A program made the position numbers and the translations under genes. 64,000 bases of DNA from a bacterium. GTDB lineage: Bacteria; Bacillota_I; Bacilli_A; RF39; UBA660. The stretch is from contig JAHZBE010000007.1 in NCBI GenBank assembly GCA_019423565.1, forward strand, positions 16,579 to 80,578. The letters run 5' to 3'. The stretch's first letter is position 1. Every line of letters starts with the position of its first letter. Below are positions 51,047 to 59,648 of the stretch, piece after piece. Under the pieces are notes generated by a model that made no database searches, was not told where the DNA came from, and was given only the letters and a program-made list of their open reading frames with translations.

Positions 51047-52231
51047 ATGGCAAAAGAAAAATTTAATCGTGGAAAACCACATGTTAACATTGGTACAATT
51101 GGACACGTAGACCATGGTAAAACTACTTTGACTGCTGCTATTACTAAAAGACAAGCAGATAAAGGATTAGCTAAATTTGAAGCTTATGCTGATATAGATA
51201 AAGCTCCAGAAGAAAGAGAACGTGGTATTACAATCAATACAGCACACGTTGAATATGAAACAGATAAACGTCATTATGCACACGTTGACTGTCCAGGTCA
51301 CGCTGATTACGTTAAAAACATGATCACTGGTGCTGCACAAATGGATGGTGCTATCCTAGTTATAGCTGCTACAGACGGAGCTATGGCTCAAACAAGAGAA
51401 CATATCTTACTTGCTCGTCAAGTTGGTGTTCCAAGAATCGTTGTATTCATCAATAAATGCGATATGGTTGATGATCCAGAAATGCTTGAATTAGTAGAAA
51501 TGGATGTTAGAGACCTATTAACTCAATATGGATTTGATGGAGACAATACTCCATTTATCTTCGGTTCAGCTTTAAAAGCTCTTGAAGGAGATCCTAAATA
51601 TGAAGCAAAGATTGATGAATTATTAGACGCTGTTGACGAATATATTCCAACTCCAGAAAGAGATACTGACAAACCATTCTTAATGAGTATTGAAGATGTA
51701 TTCACTATCACTGGACGTGGAACAGTTGTTACAGGACGTGTTGAAAGAGGTCAATTAAAACTTAACGACGAAGTTGAAATCGTTGGTTTACATGATACTA
51801 AGAAAACAGTTGTTACAGGAATCGAAATGTTCCGTAAACAATTAGACTATGCTGAAGCAGGAGATAACGCTGGTGTATTACTACGTGGTATCTCAAGAGA
51901 AGAAGTACAAAGAGGACAAGTACTTGCTAAACCAGGTTCAGTTACTCCACATACTACTTTCGAATGCGAAGTATACGTATTAAGTAAAGAAGAAGGTGGA
52001 AGACATACTCCATTCTTCACAAATTATCGTCCACAATTCTATTTCAGAACTACTGACGTAACAGGTGTTGTTACATTACCAGAAGGAACTGAAATGGTTA
52101 TGCCAGGTGACAATGTTAAAATGCACATTGAATTAATTGCTCCTATCGCTCTTGAAGAAGGAACTAAGTTCTCTATTCGTGAAGGTGGTAGAACAGTTGG
52201 TGCTGGTATTGTTACTAAGATTGATAAATAA
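51047..52231 (+). CDS. tuf: Elongation factor Tu
   Basis: EF-Tu delivers aminoacyl-tRNA to the ribosome. Motifs are NIGTIGHVDHGKTTLTAAIT, RERGITINTAHVEY, HVDCPGHADYVKNMITGAAQMDGAILV and FINKCDMVDDPEMLELVEMDVR. Domains 2 and 3 follow (FTITGRGTVVTGRVERG, YRPQFYFRTTDVTG). The length of 394 is typical. AAAGGAGGAAATTTAA precedes the ATG. The S10 operon does not follow as in many Bacillota; a convergent FemAB gene does. Confidence 0.99.
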   Translation: MAKEKFNRGKPHVNIGTIGHVDHGKTTLTAAITKRQADKGLAKFEAYADIDKAPEERERGITINTAHVEYETDKRHYAHVDCPGHADYVKNMITGAAQMDGAILVIAATDGAMAQTREHILLARQVGVPRIVVFINKCDMVDDPEMLELVEMDVRDLLTQYGFDGDNTPFIFGSALKALEGDPKYEAKIDELLDAVDEYIPTPERDTDKPFLMSIEDVFTITGRGTVVTGRVERGQLKLNDEVEIVGLHDTKKTVVTGIEMFRKQLDYAEAGDNAGVLLRGISREEVQRGQVLAKPGSVTPHTTFECEVYVLSKEEGGRHTPFFTNYRPQFYFRTTDVTGVVTLPEGTEMVMPGDNVKMHIELIAPIALEEGTKFSIREGGRTVGAGIVTKIDK

Positions 52232-52236
52232 TAAAT

Positions 52237-52264
52237 AAAAAGTTCTTGAAAAAGAACTTTTTTT
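52237..52264 (+). terminator. Terminator of the str operon
   Basis: AAAAAGTTCTT, loop GAAA, AAGAACTTTTT, a perfect 11-bp stem with further T. Confidence 0.92.
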
Positions 52265-52270
52265 GTGCAT

Positions 52271-52302
52271 AAAAAAACCTTAGTTCTTTTTGAACAAAGG
52301 TT
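52271..52302 (-). terminator. Terminator of the FemAB gene
   Basis: On the minus strand AACCTTTGTTC, a 5-base loop, GAACTAAGGTT with one mismatch, then T residues. It overlaps the last codons of the FemAB gene and lies back to back with the tuf terminator. Confidence 0.8.
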
Positions 52303-53551
52303 CATTTAGCCAATCAACTACTTTAGATGCATTTTGATAATTTTTATATTTACCTTTATTTATTACCAAAGTAAATTCTCCGATATATTCTTCTATTTCT
52401 GCAGCAAATCCAAGCTTAAATCTTGTTAATCCATAAAATGCACTACTTTTATTAAAGTCACCAGAAATTCCATTTAAATGCATTCTAGTATATCCTTCTT
52501 TTCTATAAAAATCCATAATTTGATATTTTAAATAATGGTTTGGACAGTATCTTTTAAATTCTTGTTTATATCCATCAATTAAGAAGAATATTTCTTTGTT
52601 ATATTTTATTATAGCGCTTGCGCCTACTATAACTCCTGATGGATAACTTTTATATAGATTAGTTGCATTTATTACATTTTGTTTACAATTGTTTAATAAT
52701 ATGTCAGAAGCCATTTTTCTTTTAATGATATTTGTTGTATTATTACTATTAATATTTTCTTCTAATTCTTGATTTATATCATTATTTCTTTTTTCTTCTA
52801 GTTCATATAATGTTTTACTTTTTTCAATATATTTTGCTGTATCTAGTTTAGCAAAATATAAATTAATCATATTTTTTTTACCTAATATTTCCATCATATC
52901 TAGATAATAATTTAATTTTCTTGAATGTTTTTTATCAATTAATGAATAAAATTGTTTTACACTAGATGCATCACCCTCTAGTATTTCAATACCCATTTTA
53001 TCTGCTTTTCTTATTTTGTTTCTAATTTCTTTATTAAATCTTGAAAATAAATTTTCAGTACTATTTGTTGTTGTTACTGCATTCCATCTTGGTTTTAAGT
53101 TTTCAAAATTTAAATTAAAACCTGTATGTTCATAACCAATTTTTAGTAGTTTATCAATAATTTTTGAATTATCTATTCCAGGAATAATATTTCCCATTTT
53201 ATCTCTAGATTTGTGTATTATATACGGATCTATTTTTACAAACATGAAATTTCTTTTTTTCAAAAACTGAGTAAGTAGTTTAGTAAATGTTTCAAGTAAA
53301 TCAAAATCATTAAAATCAATTAAATATCCTCTTGGACAATATCCCCATTTATAACCTAAAACTTCTTTTTTTATTAAAATTAATGTAGCTGCTACTATCT
53401 GTTCTGATTCATTTTTCATGGCTAAATAATAATCATCAAAAGAATGTCTATCCATAAGTTCGCCATATGTACCAGTTTGATAAAAATTTTTATATTTATT
53501 ATTTTCTACATAGTTATCAAATTCTTCTTTAGTTAGCTGGATTATTTTCAT
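52280..53551 (-). CDS. FemAB-family peptidoglycan interpeptide-bridge aminoacyltransferase
   Basis: FemAB proteins add amino acids from aminoacyl-tRNA to the side chain of lipid II, building the interpeptide bridge. The 423 residues show the family pattern: NFYQTGTYGELMDRH, YKWGYCPRGYLIDF, FLKKRNFMFVKIDPYI, the domain-2 region FSRFNKEIRNKIRKADKMGIEI, a long helical insertion (about 240-300, ELEEKRNNDINQELEEN) like the FemA coiled-coil arm, and the C-terminal RMHLNGISGDFNKSSAFYGLTRFKLGFAAEIEEYIGEF. GGAGTATAACTT precedes the ATG. It is the only FemAB gene in the window; the added residue (Ala, Ser or Gly) cannot be told. Confidence 0.9.
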   Translation of the reverse strand: MKIIQLTKEEFDNYVENNKYKNFYQTGTYGELMDRHSFDDYYLAMKNESEQIVAATLILIKKEVLGYKWGYCPRGYLIDFNDFDLLETFTKLLTQFLKKRNFMFVKIDPYIIHKSRDKMGNIIPGIDNSKIIDKLLKIGYEHTGFNLNFENLKPRWNAVTTTNSTENLFSRFNKEIRNKIRKADKMGIEILEGDASSVKQFYSLIDKKHSRKLNYYLDMMEILGKKNMINLYFAKLDTAKYIEKSKTLYELEEKRNNDINQELEENINSNNTTNIIKRKMASDILLNNCKQNVINATNLYKSYPSGVIVGASAIIKYNKEIFFLIDGYKQEFKRYCPNHYLKYQIMDFYRKEGYTRMHLNGISGDFNKSSAFYGLTRFKLGFAAEIEEYIGEFTLVINKGKYKNYQNASKVVDWLNEPLFKKN

Positions 53552-53634
53552 AAGTTATACTCCTTTACTTTTATATTATATCATAAATAATATTAATATT
53601 ATACTTATATTTTACAACAAAACATATAAATTTT

Positions 53635-53663
53635 ATGCCATAACTAAAACTTTGAGGTATAAT
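53635..53663 (+). promoter_or_regulatory. Promoter of eno
   Basis: ATGCCA (53635-53640, 4/6 to consensus), 17 bases, TATAAT (53658-53663), just upstream of the eno RBS GGAGGATGATATT. Confidence 0.6.
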
Positions 53664-53683
53664 AAATAATGGAGGATGATATT

Positions 53684-54925
53684 ATGAGTAAAATAATAGA
53701 TGTAAAAGCAAGAGAAATTTTAGATTCAAGAGGTAATCCTACTGTAGAAGTAGATGTACTTACAGAAAATGGTGCGTTTGGACGCGCAAGTGTACCAAGT
53801 GGAGCATCAACTGGTAGTAATGAAGCATTAGAATTAAGAGATAATGATAGTAGATTTATGGGTAAAGGTGTTTTAAAAGCAGTTAATAACGTTAGAACAA
53901 AAATTACACCTCTAATACTAGGAATGGAAGTAAAAAATCAAAAAGAAATAGATAATAAAATGATTATGTTAGATGGAACAAAATCAAAAAGTAATTTAGG
54001 TGCAAACGCTATGCTTGCAGTTTCGTTAGCATGTCTTAAAGCAGCTGCAAATGAAGAAAATGTAGAATTATATGAGTATGTTGGAGATGGGAAAGAATTA
54101 CCATATCCTATGATGAATATTTTAAATGGTGGAGCTCATGCGGATAACTTACTTGACTTCCAAGAATTTATGATATTACCACAAAATAAAGATTTTAGAG
54201 AAAGAATTAGATGTGGAGCAGAAGTATTCCATAACTTAAAAAAAGTATTAAAAGAAAAAGGATATAATACTTCAGTAGGTGATGAAGGTGGATTTGCACC
54301 TAACTTAAGTTCAAATGAAGAAGCTTTAGAATATATAGTTGACGCTATTAAAAAAGCAGGTTATACTCCTGGTGTAGATGTTAAACTTGGACTTGATGTT
54401 GCTGCTTCAGAATTTTATGATGAAGATACTAATTTATATGTATTCTCTGGAACTGGTGAAAAGAAAACAAAAGAAGAAATGGTTAGATATTATGAAGATT
54501 TAATAAGCAAATATCCTATTGTTTCAATAGAAGATCCATTAGATGAAAGTGATTTTGAAGGATTTAGATTATTAACTAAAAAAATTGGTGATAGAGTTCA
54601 AATAGTAGGTGATGATTTATTTGTTACTAATAAAGAATTACTTGCTCGTGGTATAAAAGAAAAAGCTGCAAATGCAATACTTATTAAATTTAATCAAATA
54701 GGTACAGTAACAGAAGCTTTAGAAACTATTGATATGGCTAAAAAAGCAGGATATAAAACAATTATTTCGCATAGAAGTGGTGAAACAGAAGATACATTTA
54801 TTGCTGATTTAGCTGTTGGACTTTCTTTAGGTCAAATAAAAACAGGTTCTTTATCTAGAACAGATAGAGTATGTAAATATAATAGATTACTTAGAATTTA
54901 TGAACAAATTGAAGAAAACGAATAG
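53684..54925 (+). CDS. eno: Enolase
   Basis: Enolase converts 2-phosphoglycerate to phosphoenolpyruvate in glycolysis. Motifs are IIDVKAREILDSRGNPTVEVDV, GRASVPSGASTGSNEALELRD, the signature MMNILNGGAHADNLLDFQEFMILP, VGDEGGFAPNL, SIEDPLDESDFEGF, GDDLFVTN, LIKFNQIGTVTEAL and ISHRSGETEDTFIADLAVG. I chose ATG at 53684 after GGAGGATGATATT; the frame is open to 53669. The length is 413, slightly shorter than the usual 430, with all catalytic residues present. It is not in a glycolytic operon here. Confidence 0.98.
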   Translation: MSKIIDVKAREILDSRGNPTVEVDVLTENGAFGRASVPSGASTGSNEALELRDNDSRFMGKGVLKAVNNVRTKITPLILGMEVKNQKEIDNKMIMLDGTKSKSNLGANAMLAVSLACLKAAANEENVELYEYVGDGKELPYPMMNILNGGAHADNLLDFQEFMILPQNKDFRERIRCGAEVFHNLKKVLKEKGYNTSVGDEGGFAPNLSSNEEALEYIVDAIKKAGYTPGVDVKLGLDVAASEFYDEDTNLYVFSGTGEKKTKEEMVRYYEDLISKYPIVSIEDPLDESDFEGFRLLTKKIGDRVQIVGDDLFVTNKELLARGIKEKAANAILIKFNQIGTVTEALETIDMAKKAGYKTIISHRSGETEDTFIADLAVGLSLGQIKTGSLSRTDRVCKYNRLLRIYEQIEENE

Positions 54926-54938
54926 TTTTCTTTTTTTT
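54912..54938 (+). terminator. Terminator of eno
   Basis: AAGAAAAC, loop GAATA containing the stop, GTTTTCTT, then T residues. Confidence 0.85.
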
Positions 54939-54945
54939 ATTTTAA

Positions 54946-54954
54946 TGATATAAT
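54946..54954 (+). promoter_or_regulatory. Extended -10 promoter of the sortase gene
   Basis: TGA-TATAAT (TATAAT at 54949-54954), an extended -10 element; the transcript would begin near 54961. Confidence 0.5.
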
Positions 54955-54973
54955 GTCTTTAAGGTAGGATGAT

Positions 54974-55756
54974 ATGATGAAAAAAGTTATATTTAAAACT
55001 TGTTCTATATTTTTACTATTATTTTCTTTAGTACTGTTTTCATGTTCAATGTATTATATTTATTCTTGGCATCATCAAAACAAGCTCATTGATTATCAGT
55101 TGGATAAAATAAATGATGTAATTAAAATAAATAAAACAAAAAATGTGGTAATAGAAAGTGGTTCGTCGGATACAAAACAAACTGAATTAATAGATGTTGA
55201 TTTTTCTGAATTAAAAAAAATGAATGAAGATGTAGTTGGATTTATTGACGTAAAAGGTACAAATATATATTATCCTTTTGTGCAAGGAAGTGACAATTCC
55301 TTTTACTTAAATCATTCTTTTGACAAGAGTTTAAATGACGCAGGGTGGGTATTTCAAGATTATAGAAATGATAGTTTTAATGATAAAAATATTATAATTT
55401 ATGCTCATTCAAGACTTGATAAAACAATGTTCGGTAGTCTTAAGAATACTTTAAAAAAAGAATGGTTTAATAATAAAGATAATCATTTGATTAGATTATC
55501 AACTGAGAATGTAAATACAATATGGGAAGTTTTTAGTATATATCATATACCAACTACAGATGATTATTTAAAAGTAAAATTTACAAGTGATAATGATTTT
55601 AGTGAATATATAAAAATGGTAAAAAATAGAAGTATATATGAATTTAATACTAATGTATTGGATAATGATAAAATACTTACATTATCAACTTGTTACAGAA
55701 ATAATGAAAAATTAGTTTTACATGCGAAATTAGTTAAGATGCAATTAAAACAATAA
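54974..55756 (+). CDS. srtB: Class B sortase
   Basis: Sortases cleave a C-terminal sorting signal and attach the protein to peptidoglycan. The 260-residue protein has an N-terminal membrane anchor (about 8-32). Its catalytic domain has GTNIYYPFVQGSDNSFYLNHSFDKSLNDAGWVFQDYRND, IIIYAHSR (catalytic His near 145), LTLSTCYRN (catalytic Cys near 239 with the Arg two residues later). The layout and the stretch YLNHSFD...G-x-x-F-x-DYRN are those of class B. ATG at 54974 (or the next codon) follows AGGATGAT. It is convergent with a large surface protein that carries a matching sorting signal. Confidence 0.92.
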   Translation: MMKKVIFKTCSIFLLLFSLVLFSCSMYYIYSWHHQNKLIDYQLDKINDVIKINKTKNVVIESGSSDTKQTELIDVDFSELKKMNEDVVGFIDVKGTNIYYPFVQGSDNSFYLNHSFDKSLNDAGWVFQDYRNDSFNDKNIIIYAHSRLDKTMFGSLKNTLKKEWFNNKDNHLIRLSTENVNTIWEVFSIYHIPTTDDYLKVKFTSDNDFSEYIKMVKNRSIYEFNTNVLDNDKILTLSTCYRNNEKLVLHAKLVKMQLKQ

Positions 55757-55786
55757 AAACTCAGAAATTTATTTTTTCTGAGTTTT
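55756..55786. terminator. Bidirectional terminator between sortase and surface-protein genes
   Basis: AAAACTCAGAAA (55756-55767) and TTTCTGAGTTTT (55775-55786), a perfect 12-bp stem flanked by A and T runs, serves both convergent genes. The right arm overlaps the last codons of the surface-protein gene. Confidence 0.88.
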
Positions 55787-58700
55787 AGTTTTTATTGATA
55801 TTATTGATGTAATAATTCCTACAATCGATACTATTAGACAAATAATATATTTATAAATATTATCTAAAGTTTTAGGATTTATAATTTTTTTATTAAATGA
55901 TACTATTATTTCTTTATTTTCAGTTACTTTCTTAAAATATGGAATAGTCATTTTTTCATTGTCTGTTATTTCAAAATCTTTTCCATTTATTGTTATTTTA
56001 TTAATTTCGTAACCTTCTTTTGCTTTTATTTTTATTTTGTCAACGGTTGAATTTTCTCTGTATTTTACAGTTTCATCACCCTCAATAGTACCGCCATCAC
56101 CATCAACTTTAGTTGTTATTTTGAATTTTAATTTTTCGTATTCGTAATTAAATTCCTGAGGTTGTTCTTTATATATTTGATAATTCGTTTTTGGTTTATT
56201 TACTAACTTATATCCCTCAAAAATTTTTTCTTCTGTTATAAATTCATTGCCTATTAAATCTGTTTTTTCTATATCTTTAGTTAACTTTTCTTTTGTTTCA
56301 ATATCATAATAATGAACAATAATTTTTCCAGGTATTTTTATGTCTGTATTAAAATCTTTTATGATAGTATTATTTTTATTATCAAGTTTTATTTGTGATT
56401 CTATTATATTTGTCATAATTCTATCTGTATCCTTTATTCCAATATATACTAGAGTTATATTTTTTGTAAATGTAATTTCTTTTTCTATGTTAATTTCATC
56501 ATAGTTTATTATCCATGTTATTGTTTTTTCTTTATTATTATATATTCCATTAGATAAATCTGATTTCTTTTCATCTATTTCATAAGGCAATTTGTCTATA
56601 ATTGTTAATGTTGCTTGACCTATATAATCTTTTATTTTTCCTTTATAACTTAAATTATATTTTACTTTATCGTTTTTCTTAGTTATTATTGTTGTTCCTG
56701 TTTTTTCTAGATTTTCATCTATTGTTGGGTCTTTTTTCTTATAATAGAATATTATTTCGATATAATTAGTATCTACAATTCCAGAAAGTAATTTTGTAGA
56801 ACTTTCATATCTAACTAATTCATAATTTCCAGGTATAGCTGCTTGATTTCTTATTTCTGTAGCATTATATTTTTCGTCATATTTGATTGTACTAGAATAT
56901 TCATTACTCAATATTTTATTTGTTTCATTTTCTAGATATTTTACTATAATTTTAGCACTTTTAAGTTTGTAATAATAATTTATGGTAATTAAATCTTGAT
57001 TAACAGTACCACTTAAAGGATATTCGGTACTAGATTTTGAATAAATGTATTTGTTAGGTATATTTTTATTATCTTTGTAATCAGTAACATCGTATTGCTT
57101 TCCATATTTAGTTTGTATATTTGTTGAATCTGCAATCTTTGTATTTGTACCTTCTATTAAATAGTTAATTAAAATTTTAGCATCTTTTAATTTGTAATAG
57201 TAATTTATTATTATTTCGTTTTTATTTACTACTCCTGTTAACTCATTATTTGTACTACTTGTAAATTTTGAAAATACATAATCAGATAAAATATTACTAT
57301 TATTTTTGTAACCAGTTACATCGTAGTTATCATCATATTTTTTATCTAGTAGCGTAGAAGTAGCTAATTCATTATTAGTTTCTTCATCAAGATAATTAAT
57401 TATAATTTTAGCACTTTTAAGTTTGTAATAATAATTTATGGTAATTAAATCTTGATTAACAGTACCACTTAAAGGATATTCGGTACTAGATTTTGAATAA
57501 ATGTATTTGTTAGGTATATTTTTATTATCTTTATACTCAGTAACGTCATATTTTTCATTATATGTAGTGTTTATTATTGTTTGATCTGAAAGTGTATTAT
57601 TTGTATTTTCATCGATATAATTTATAACTATTTTAGCATTTCTTTTATAATAATAATTAATTGTTATATTTTTAGTTACATTCATTTGAAGTTTTTGATC
57701 ATCTGTTGATGTATATTTTGTGAACACATAATTATCGATATTCTTTTTATCACCAGAAAATAATTCATTATAATCTACATTGGTTATTTTAGTATCCAAT
57801 ATTTTTTCATTTGTATTTTCATTAATGTAGTTTTCTGTAACAGTATAATATACTTTAACTTCTGTATCATTTGATGAAAGATTGAGATTATTATTATCTG
57901 TGTTGTCTATAAAACTAGATGTAGAAATATTATTTATTTTTTCTTTATTTATTTTTTCTTTAGTAGTTACAGGAATTACTAATGTGTAAACATGATTATA
58001 AAAGTTTTTTGTATGTGTATTAAATTCAGATGAGGAATTATTATTTATTGTTGCTTTAATAATTGTTTTATTTGTTTGTTTATCTATATCTGTAGATATA
58101 GTAAAATAATTAGTTACATCTTCATTTTCTTGTACTTCTCGTGATAACACATTTTCATTTAAATTCATATCAGAATATATTTTTATATATTTTTTATCTA
58201 TAATTAAATTTTCATCAAGTTCATCAGATATCTGCATTTCATCATATAGTGTATTATTTAAAAAATTTAATTTTGTACTGTAATAATTATTTGGTACGTA
58301 TTGAGATACCATGTAATTATAATTTTCAGAGCCAGTTACCTTAGTTACAGATACATTTTTAATTGGATTTGGATATTTATATTGGAATGGTGAAACGAAA
58401 GAAAAATTTATACCAACTGTATGTGCTGCACTATATTCAAAATTAAATGAATTTTCATTACTTATATCAGTGGTAATATAAGCAGATGTTTGTGGATGTA
58501 TGTTGTTAATGTTGAATGATGAATTTGTACATACATATATTCCAGAATTCCCATCATTACATAACTTTGATACATAAATTTTTCCTTCAGGACTTGGGCC
58601 TTTAACTCCTGTTTTGTCATAATATATGGTTTTGTTCTTGTTTTCAAAATTAATTCCTTCATTACCATTAAATTTAACTGATGTTGTATTAGTACTATTA

Positions 58701-59500
58701 TATACATCTATGTCTGATAAAAATCCGTTTACATAATTTATATCTGCTTTTTCAGGATTGCCATTTTCATAAGAACCAGCTTTTAAATATTTAAGTGATG
58801 CTTTTACACTTCCCAACTTATGCTGTAAACCAAAATTTAGTGGTGAACCTATTGTAAGAGTATCACTAGTACATTTATCTTCAATGGCCGTATTATTTAT
58901 ACAATAATATGGAATAATTTCTAAACTTGATTCTGCTTTTAAACCAGTTCTTTTTAAAAATAAAATATCGTTTATACTAAAAAGTGCATCTACAAATTCT
59001 CCTTTACTATTGGTAACACTATTTTTTATTAAAAGGTTAAAATTATTTCCACTAATTTTTTTGTCGGATGATAATACGTCTGTTCCTAAATCAACTGTTA
59101 TTGATCTTGGAAAACAAAAATCTTCGTTATCTATAGTGTATTTATTCCATTTGATTGTAAAATTATATTTATTTTTGGTAGATAATCCTGATTCAGATTC
59201 TATATATTCAGTACTATTTGAAAAATTAGAAAAGTCACAAGAATATTTTTTGTTATCCCTATATACAATAAATTCTGTTTTGTTAGATAGATATATTGTA
59301 GAATTTGAATATTCTGAATTTAATAGGTTATTATTTCCATCCTCCCAATCTTTAAATATTGTTTGATTATTTGTATTTGAAATATCAGCATTAATTTTAT
59401 CTTTCAATAAGCCATCTTTATTTATTAAAAAGATTGTAAAAATTACTGATAGAAGAATAATACTAAAAGATATTAAAAAGATAGATTTCTTTTTTTTCAT
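55769..59500 (-). CDS. Sortase-anchored surface protein with MucBP repeats
   Basis: A 1243-residue cell-surface protein. It begins with a signal or anchor segment (about 8-27). A Cys-containing region of about 500 residues without recognised family follows; it may be an adhesive head. About five tandem MucBP-type repeats of about 76 residues come next (about 550-920, pattern INYYYK...I-x-I-x-YLDE-x-T-x-x). These are followed by a beta-rich stalk domain, one more MucBP-like unit near 1057 and a Big-type repeat. The C-terminal sorting signal is NPKTLDN near residue 1207, then a hydrophobic segment and a basic tail (KTKTQKK). MucBP repeats bind mucin in gut bacteria, so a role in host attachment is likely. 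I chose the ATG at 59500, with GAGGTG upstream. It is convergent with the class B sortase. Confidence 0.88.
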   Translation of the reverse strand: MKKKKSIFLISFSIILLSVIFTIFLINKDGLLKDKINADISNTNNQTIFKDWEDGNNNLLNSEYSNSTIYLSNKTEFIVYRDNKKYSCDFSNFSNSTEYIESESGLSTKNKYNFTIKWNKYTIDNEDFCFPRSITVDLGTDVLSSDKKISGNNFNLLIKNSVTNSKGEFVDALFSINDILFLKRTGLKAESSLEIIPYYCINNTAIEDKCTSDTLTIGSPLNFGLQHKLGSVKASLKYLKAGSYENGNPEKADINYVNGFLSDIDVYNSTNTTSVKFNGNEGINFENKNKTIYYDKTGVKGPSPEGKIYVSKLCNDGNSGIYVCTNSSFNINNIHPQTSAYITTDISNENSFNFEYSAAHTVGINFSFVSPFQYKYPNPIKNVSVTKVTGSENYNYMVSQYVPNNYYSTKLNFLNNTLYDEMQISDELDENLIIDKKYIKIYSDMNLNENVLSREVQENEDVTNYFTISTDIDKQTNKTIIKATINNNSSSEFNTHTKNFYNHVYTLVIPVTTKEKINKEKINNISTSSFIDNTDNNNLNLSSNDTEVKVYYTVTENYINENTNEKILDTKITNVDYNELFSGDKKNIDNYVFTKYTSTDDQKLQMNVTKNITINYYYKRNAKIVINYIDENTNNTLSDQTIINTTYNEKYDVTEYKDNKNIPNKYIYSKSSTEYPLSGTVNQDLITINYYYKLKSAKIIINYLDEETNNELATSTLLDKKYDDNYDVTGYKNNSNILSDYVFSKFTSSTNNELTGVVNKNEIIINYYYKLKDAKILINYLIEGTNTKIADSTNIQTKYGKQYDVTDYKDNKNIPNKYIYSKSSTEYPLSGTVNQDLITINYYYKLKSAKIIVKYLENETNKILSNEYSSTIKYDEKYNATEIRNQAAIPGNYELVRYESSTKLLSGIVDTNYIEIIFYYKKKDPTIDENLEKTGTTIITKKNDKVKYNLSYKGKIKDYIGQATLTIIDKLPYEIDEKKSDLSNGIYNNKEKTITWIINYDEINIEKEITFTKNITLVYIGIKDTDRIMTNIIESQIKLDNKNNTIIKDFNTDIKIPGKIIVHYYDIETKEKLTKDIEKTDLIGNEFITEEKIFEGYKLVNKPKTNYQIYKEQPQEFNYEYEKLKFKITTKVDGDGGTIEGDETVKYRENSTVDKIKIKAKEGYEINKITINGKDFEITDNEKMTIPYFKKVTENKEIIVSFNKKIINPKTLDNIYKYIICLIVSIVGIITSIISIKTKTQKK
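56945..57076. repeat. 132-bp direct repeat within the MucBP gene, copy 1
   Basis: Identical over 132 bases to 57401-57532 at an offset of 456 bases, which is exactly two repeat units of 76 codons. The neighbouring units are much more diverged, so the identity reflects a recent duplication or gene conversion. Confidence 0.9.
57401..57532. repeat. 132-bp direct repeat within the MucBP gene, copy 2
   Basis: Second copy of the exact repeat at 56945-57076; encodes a peptide including NIPNKYIYSKSSTEYPLSG near residues 660-700. Confidence 0.9.
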
Positions 59501-59541
59501 GAACAACACCTCAACTTATTATTACTATTATATATAAGTAT

Positions 59542-59570
59542 ATATTATCATTATTTTTACTTTTTGTAAA
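59542..59570 (-). promoter_or_regulatory. Promoter of the surface-protein gene
   Basis: On the minus strand TTTACA (59565-59570), 17 bases, TAATAT (59542-59547), about 40 bases before the start codon. Confidence 0.6.
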
Positions 59571-59648
59571 TTATACATAAAGTATTATTTTTAGATAATA
59601 TAAATATTTTGTCTAATTTATTAATATACTTCATTAGAGGGTGATAAT

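Noticed and set aside
53684..54925. Possible truncation of enolase (413 residues)
   Set aside because: All catalytic and metal-binding motifs are present and the C-terminus is complete up to its terminator; the gene is only slightly short.
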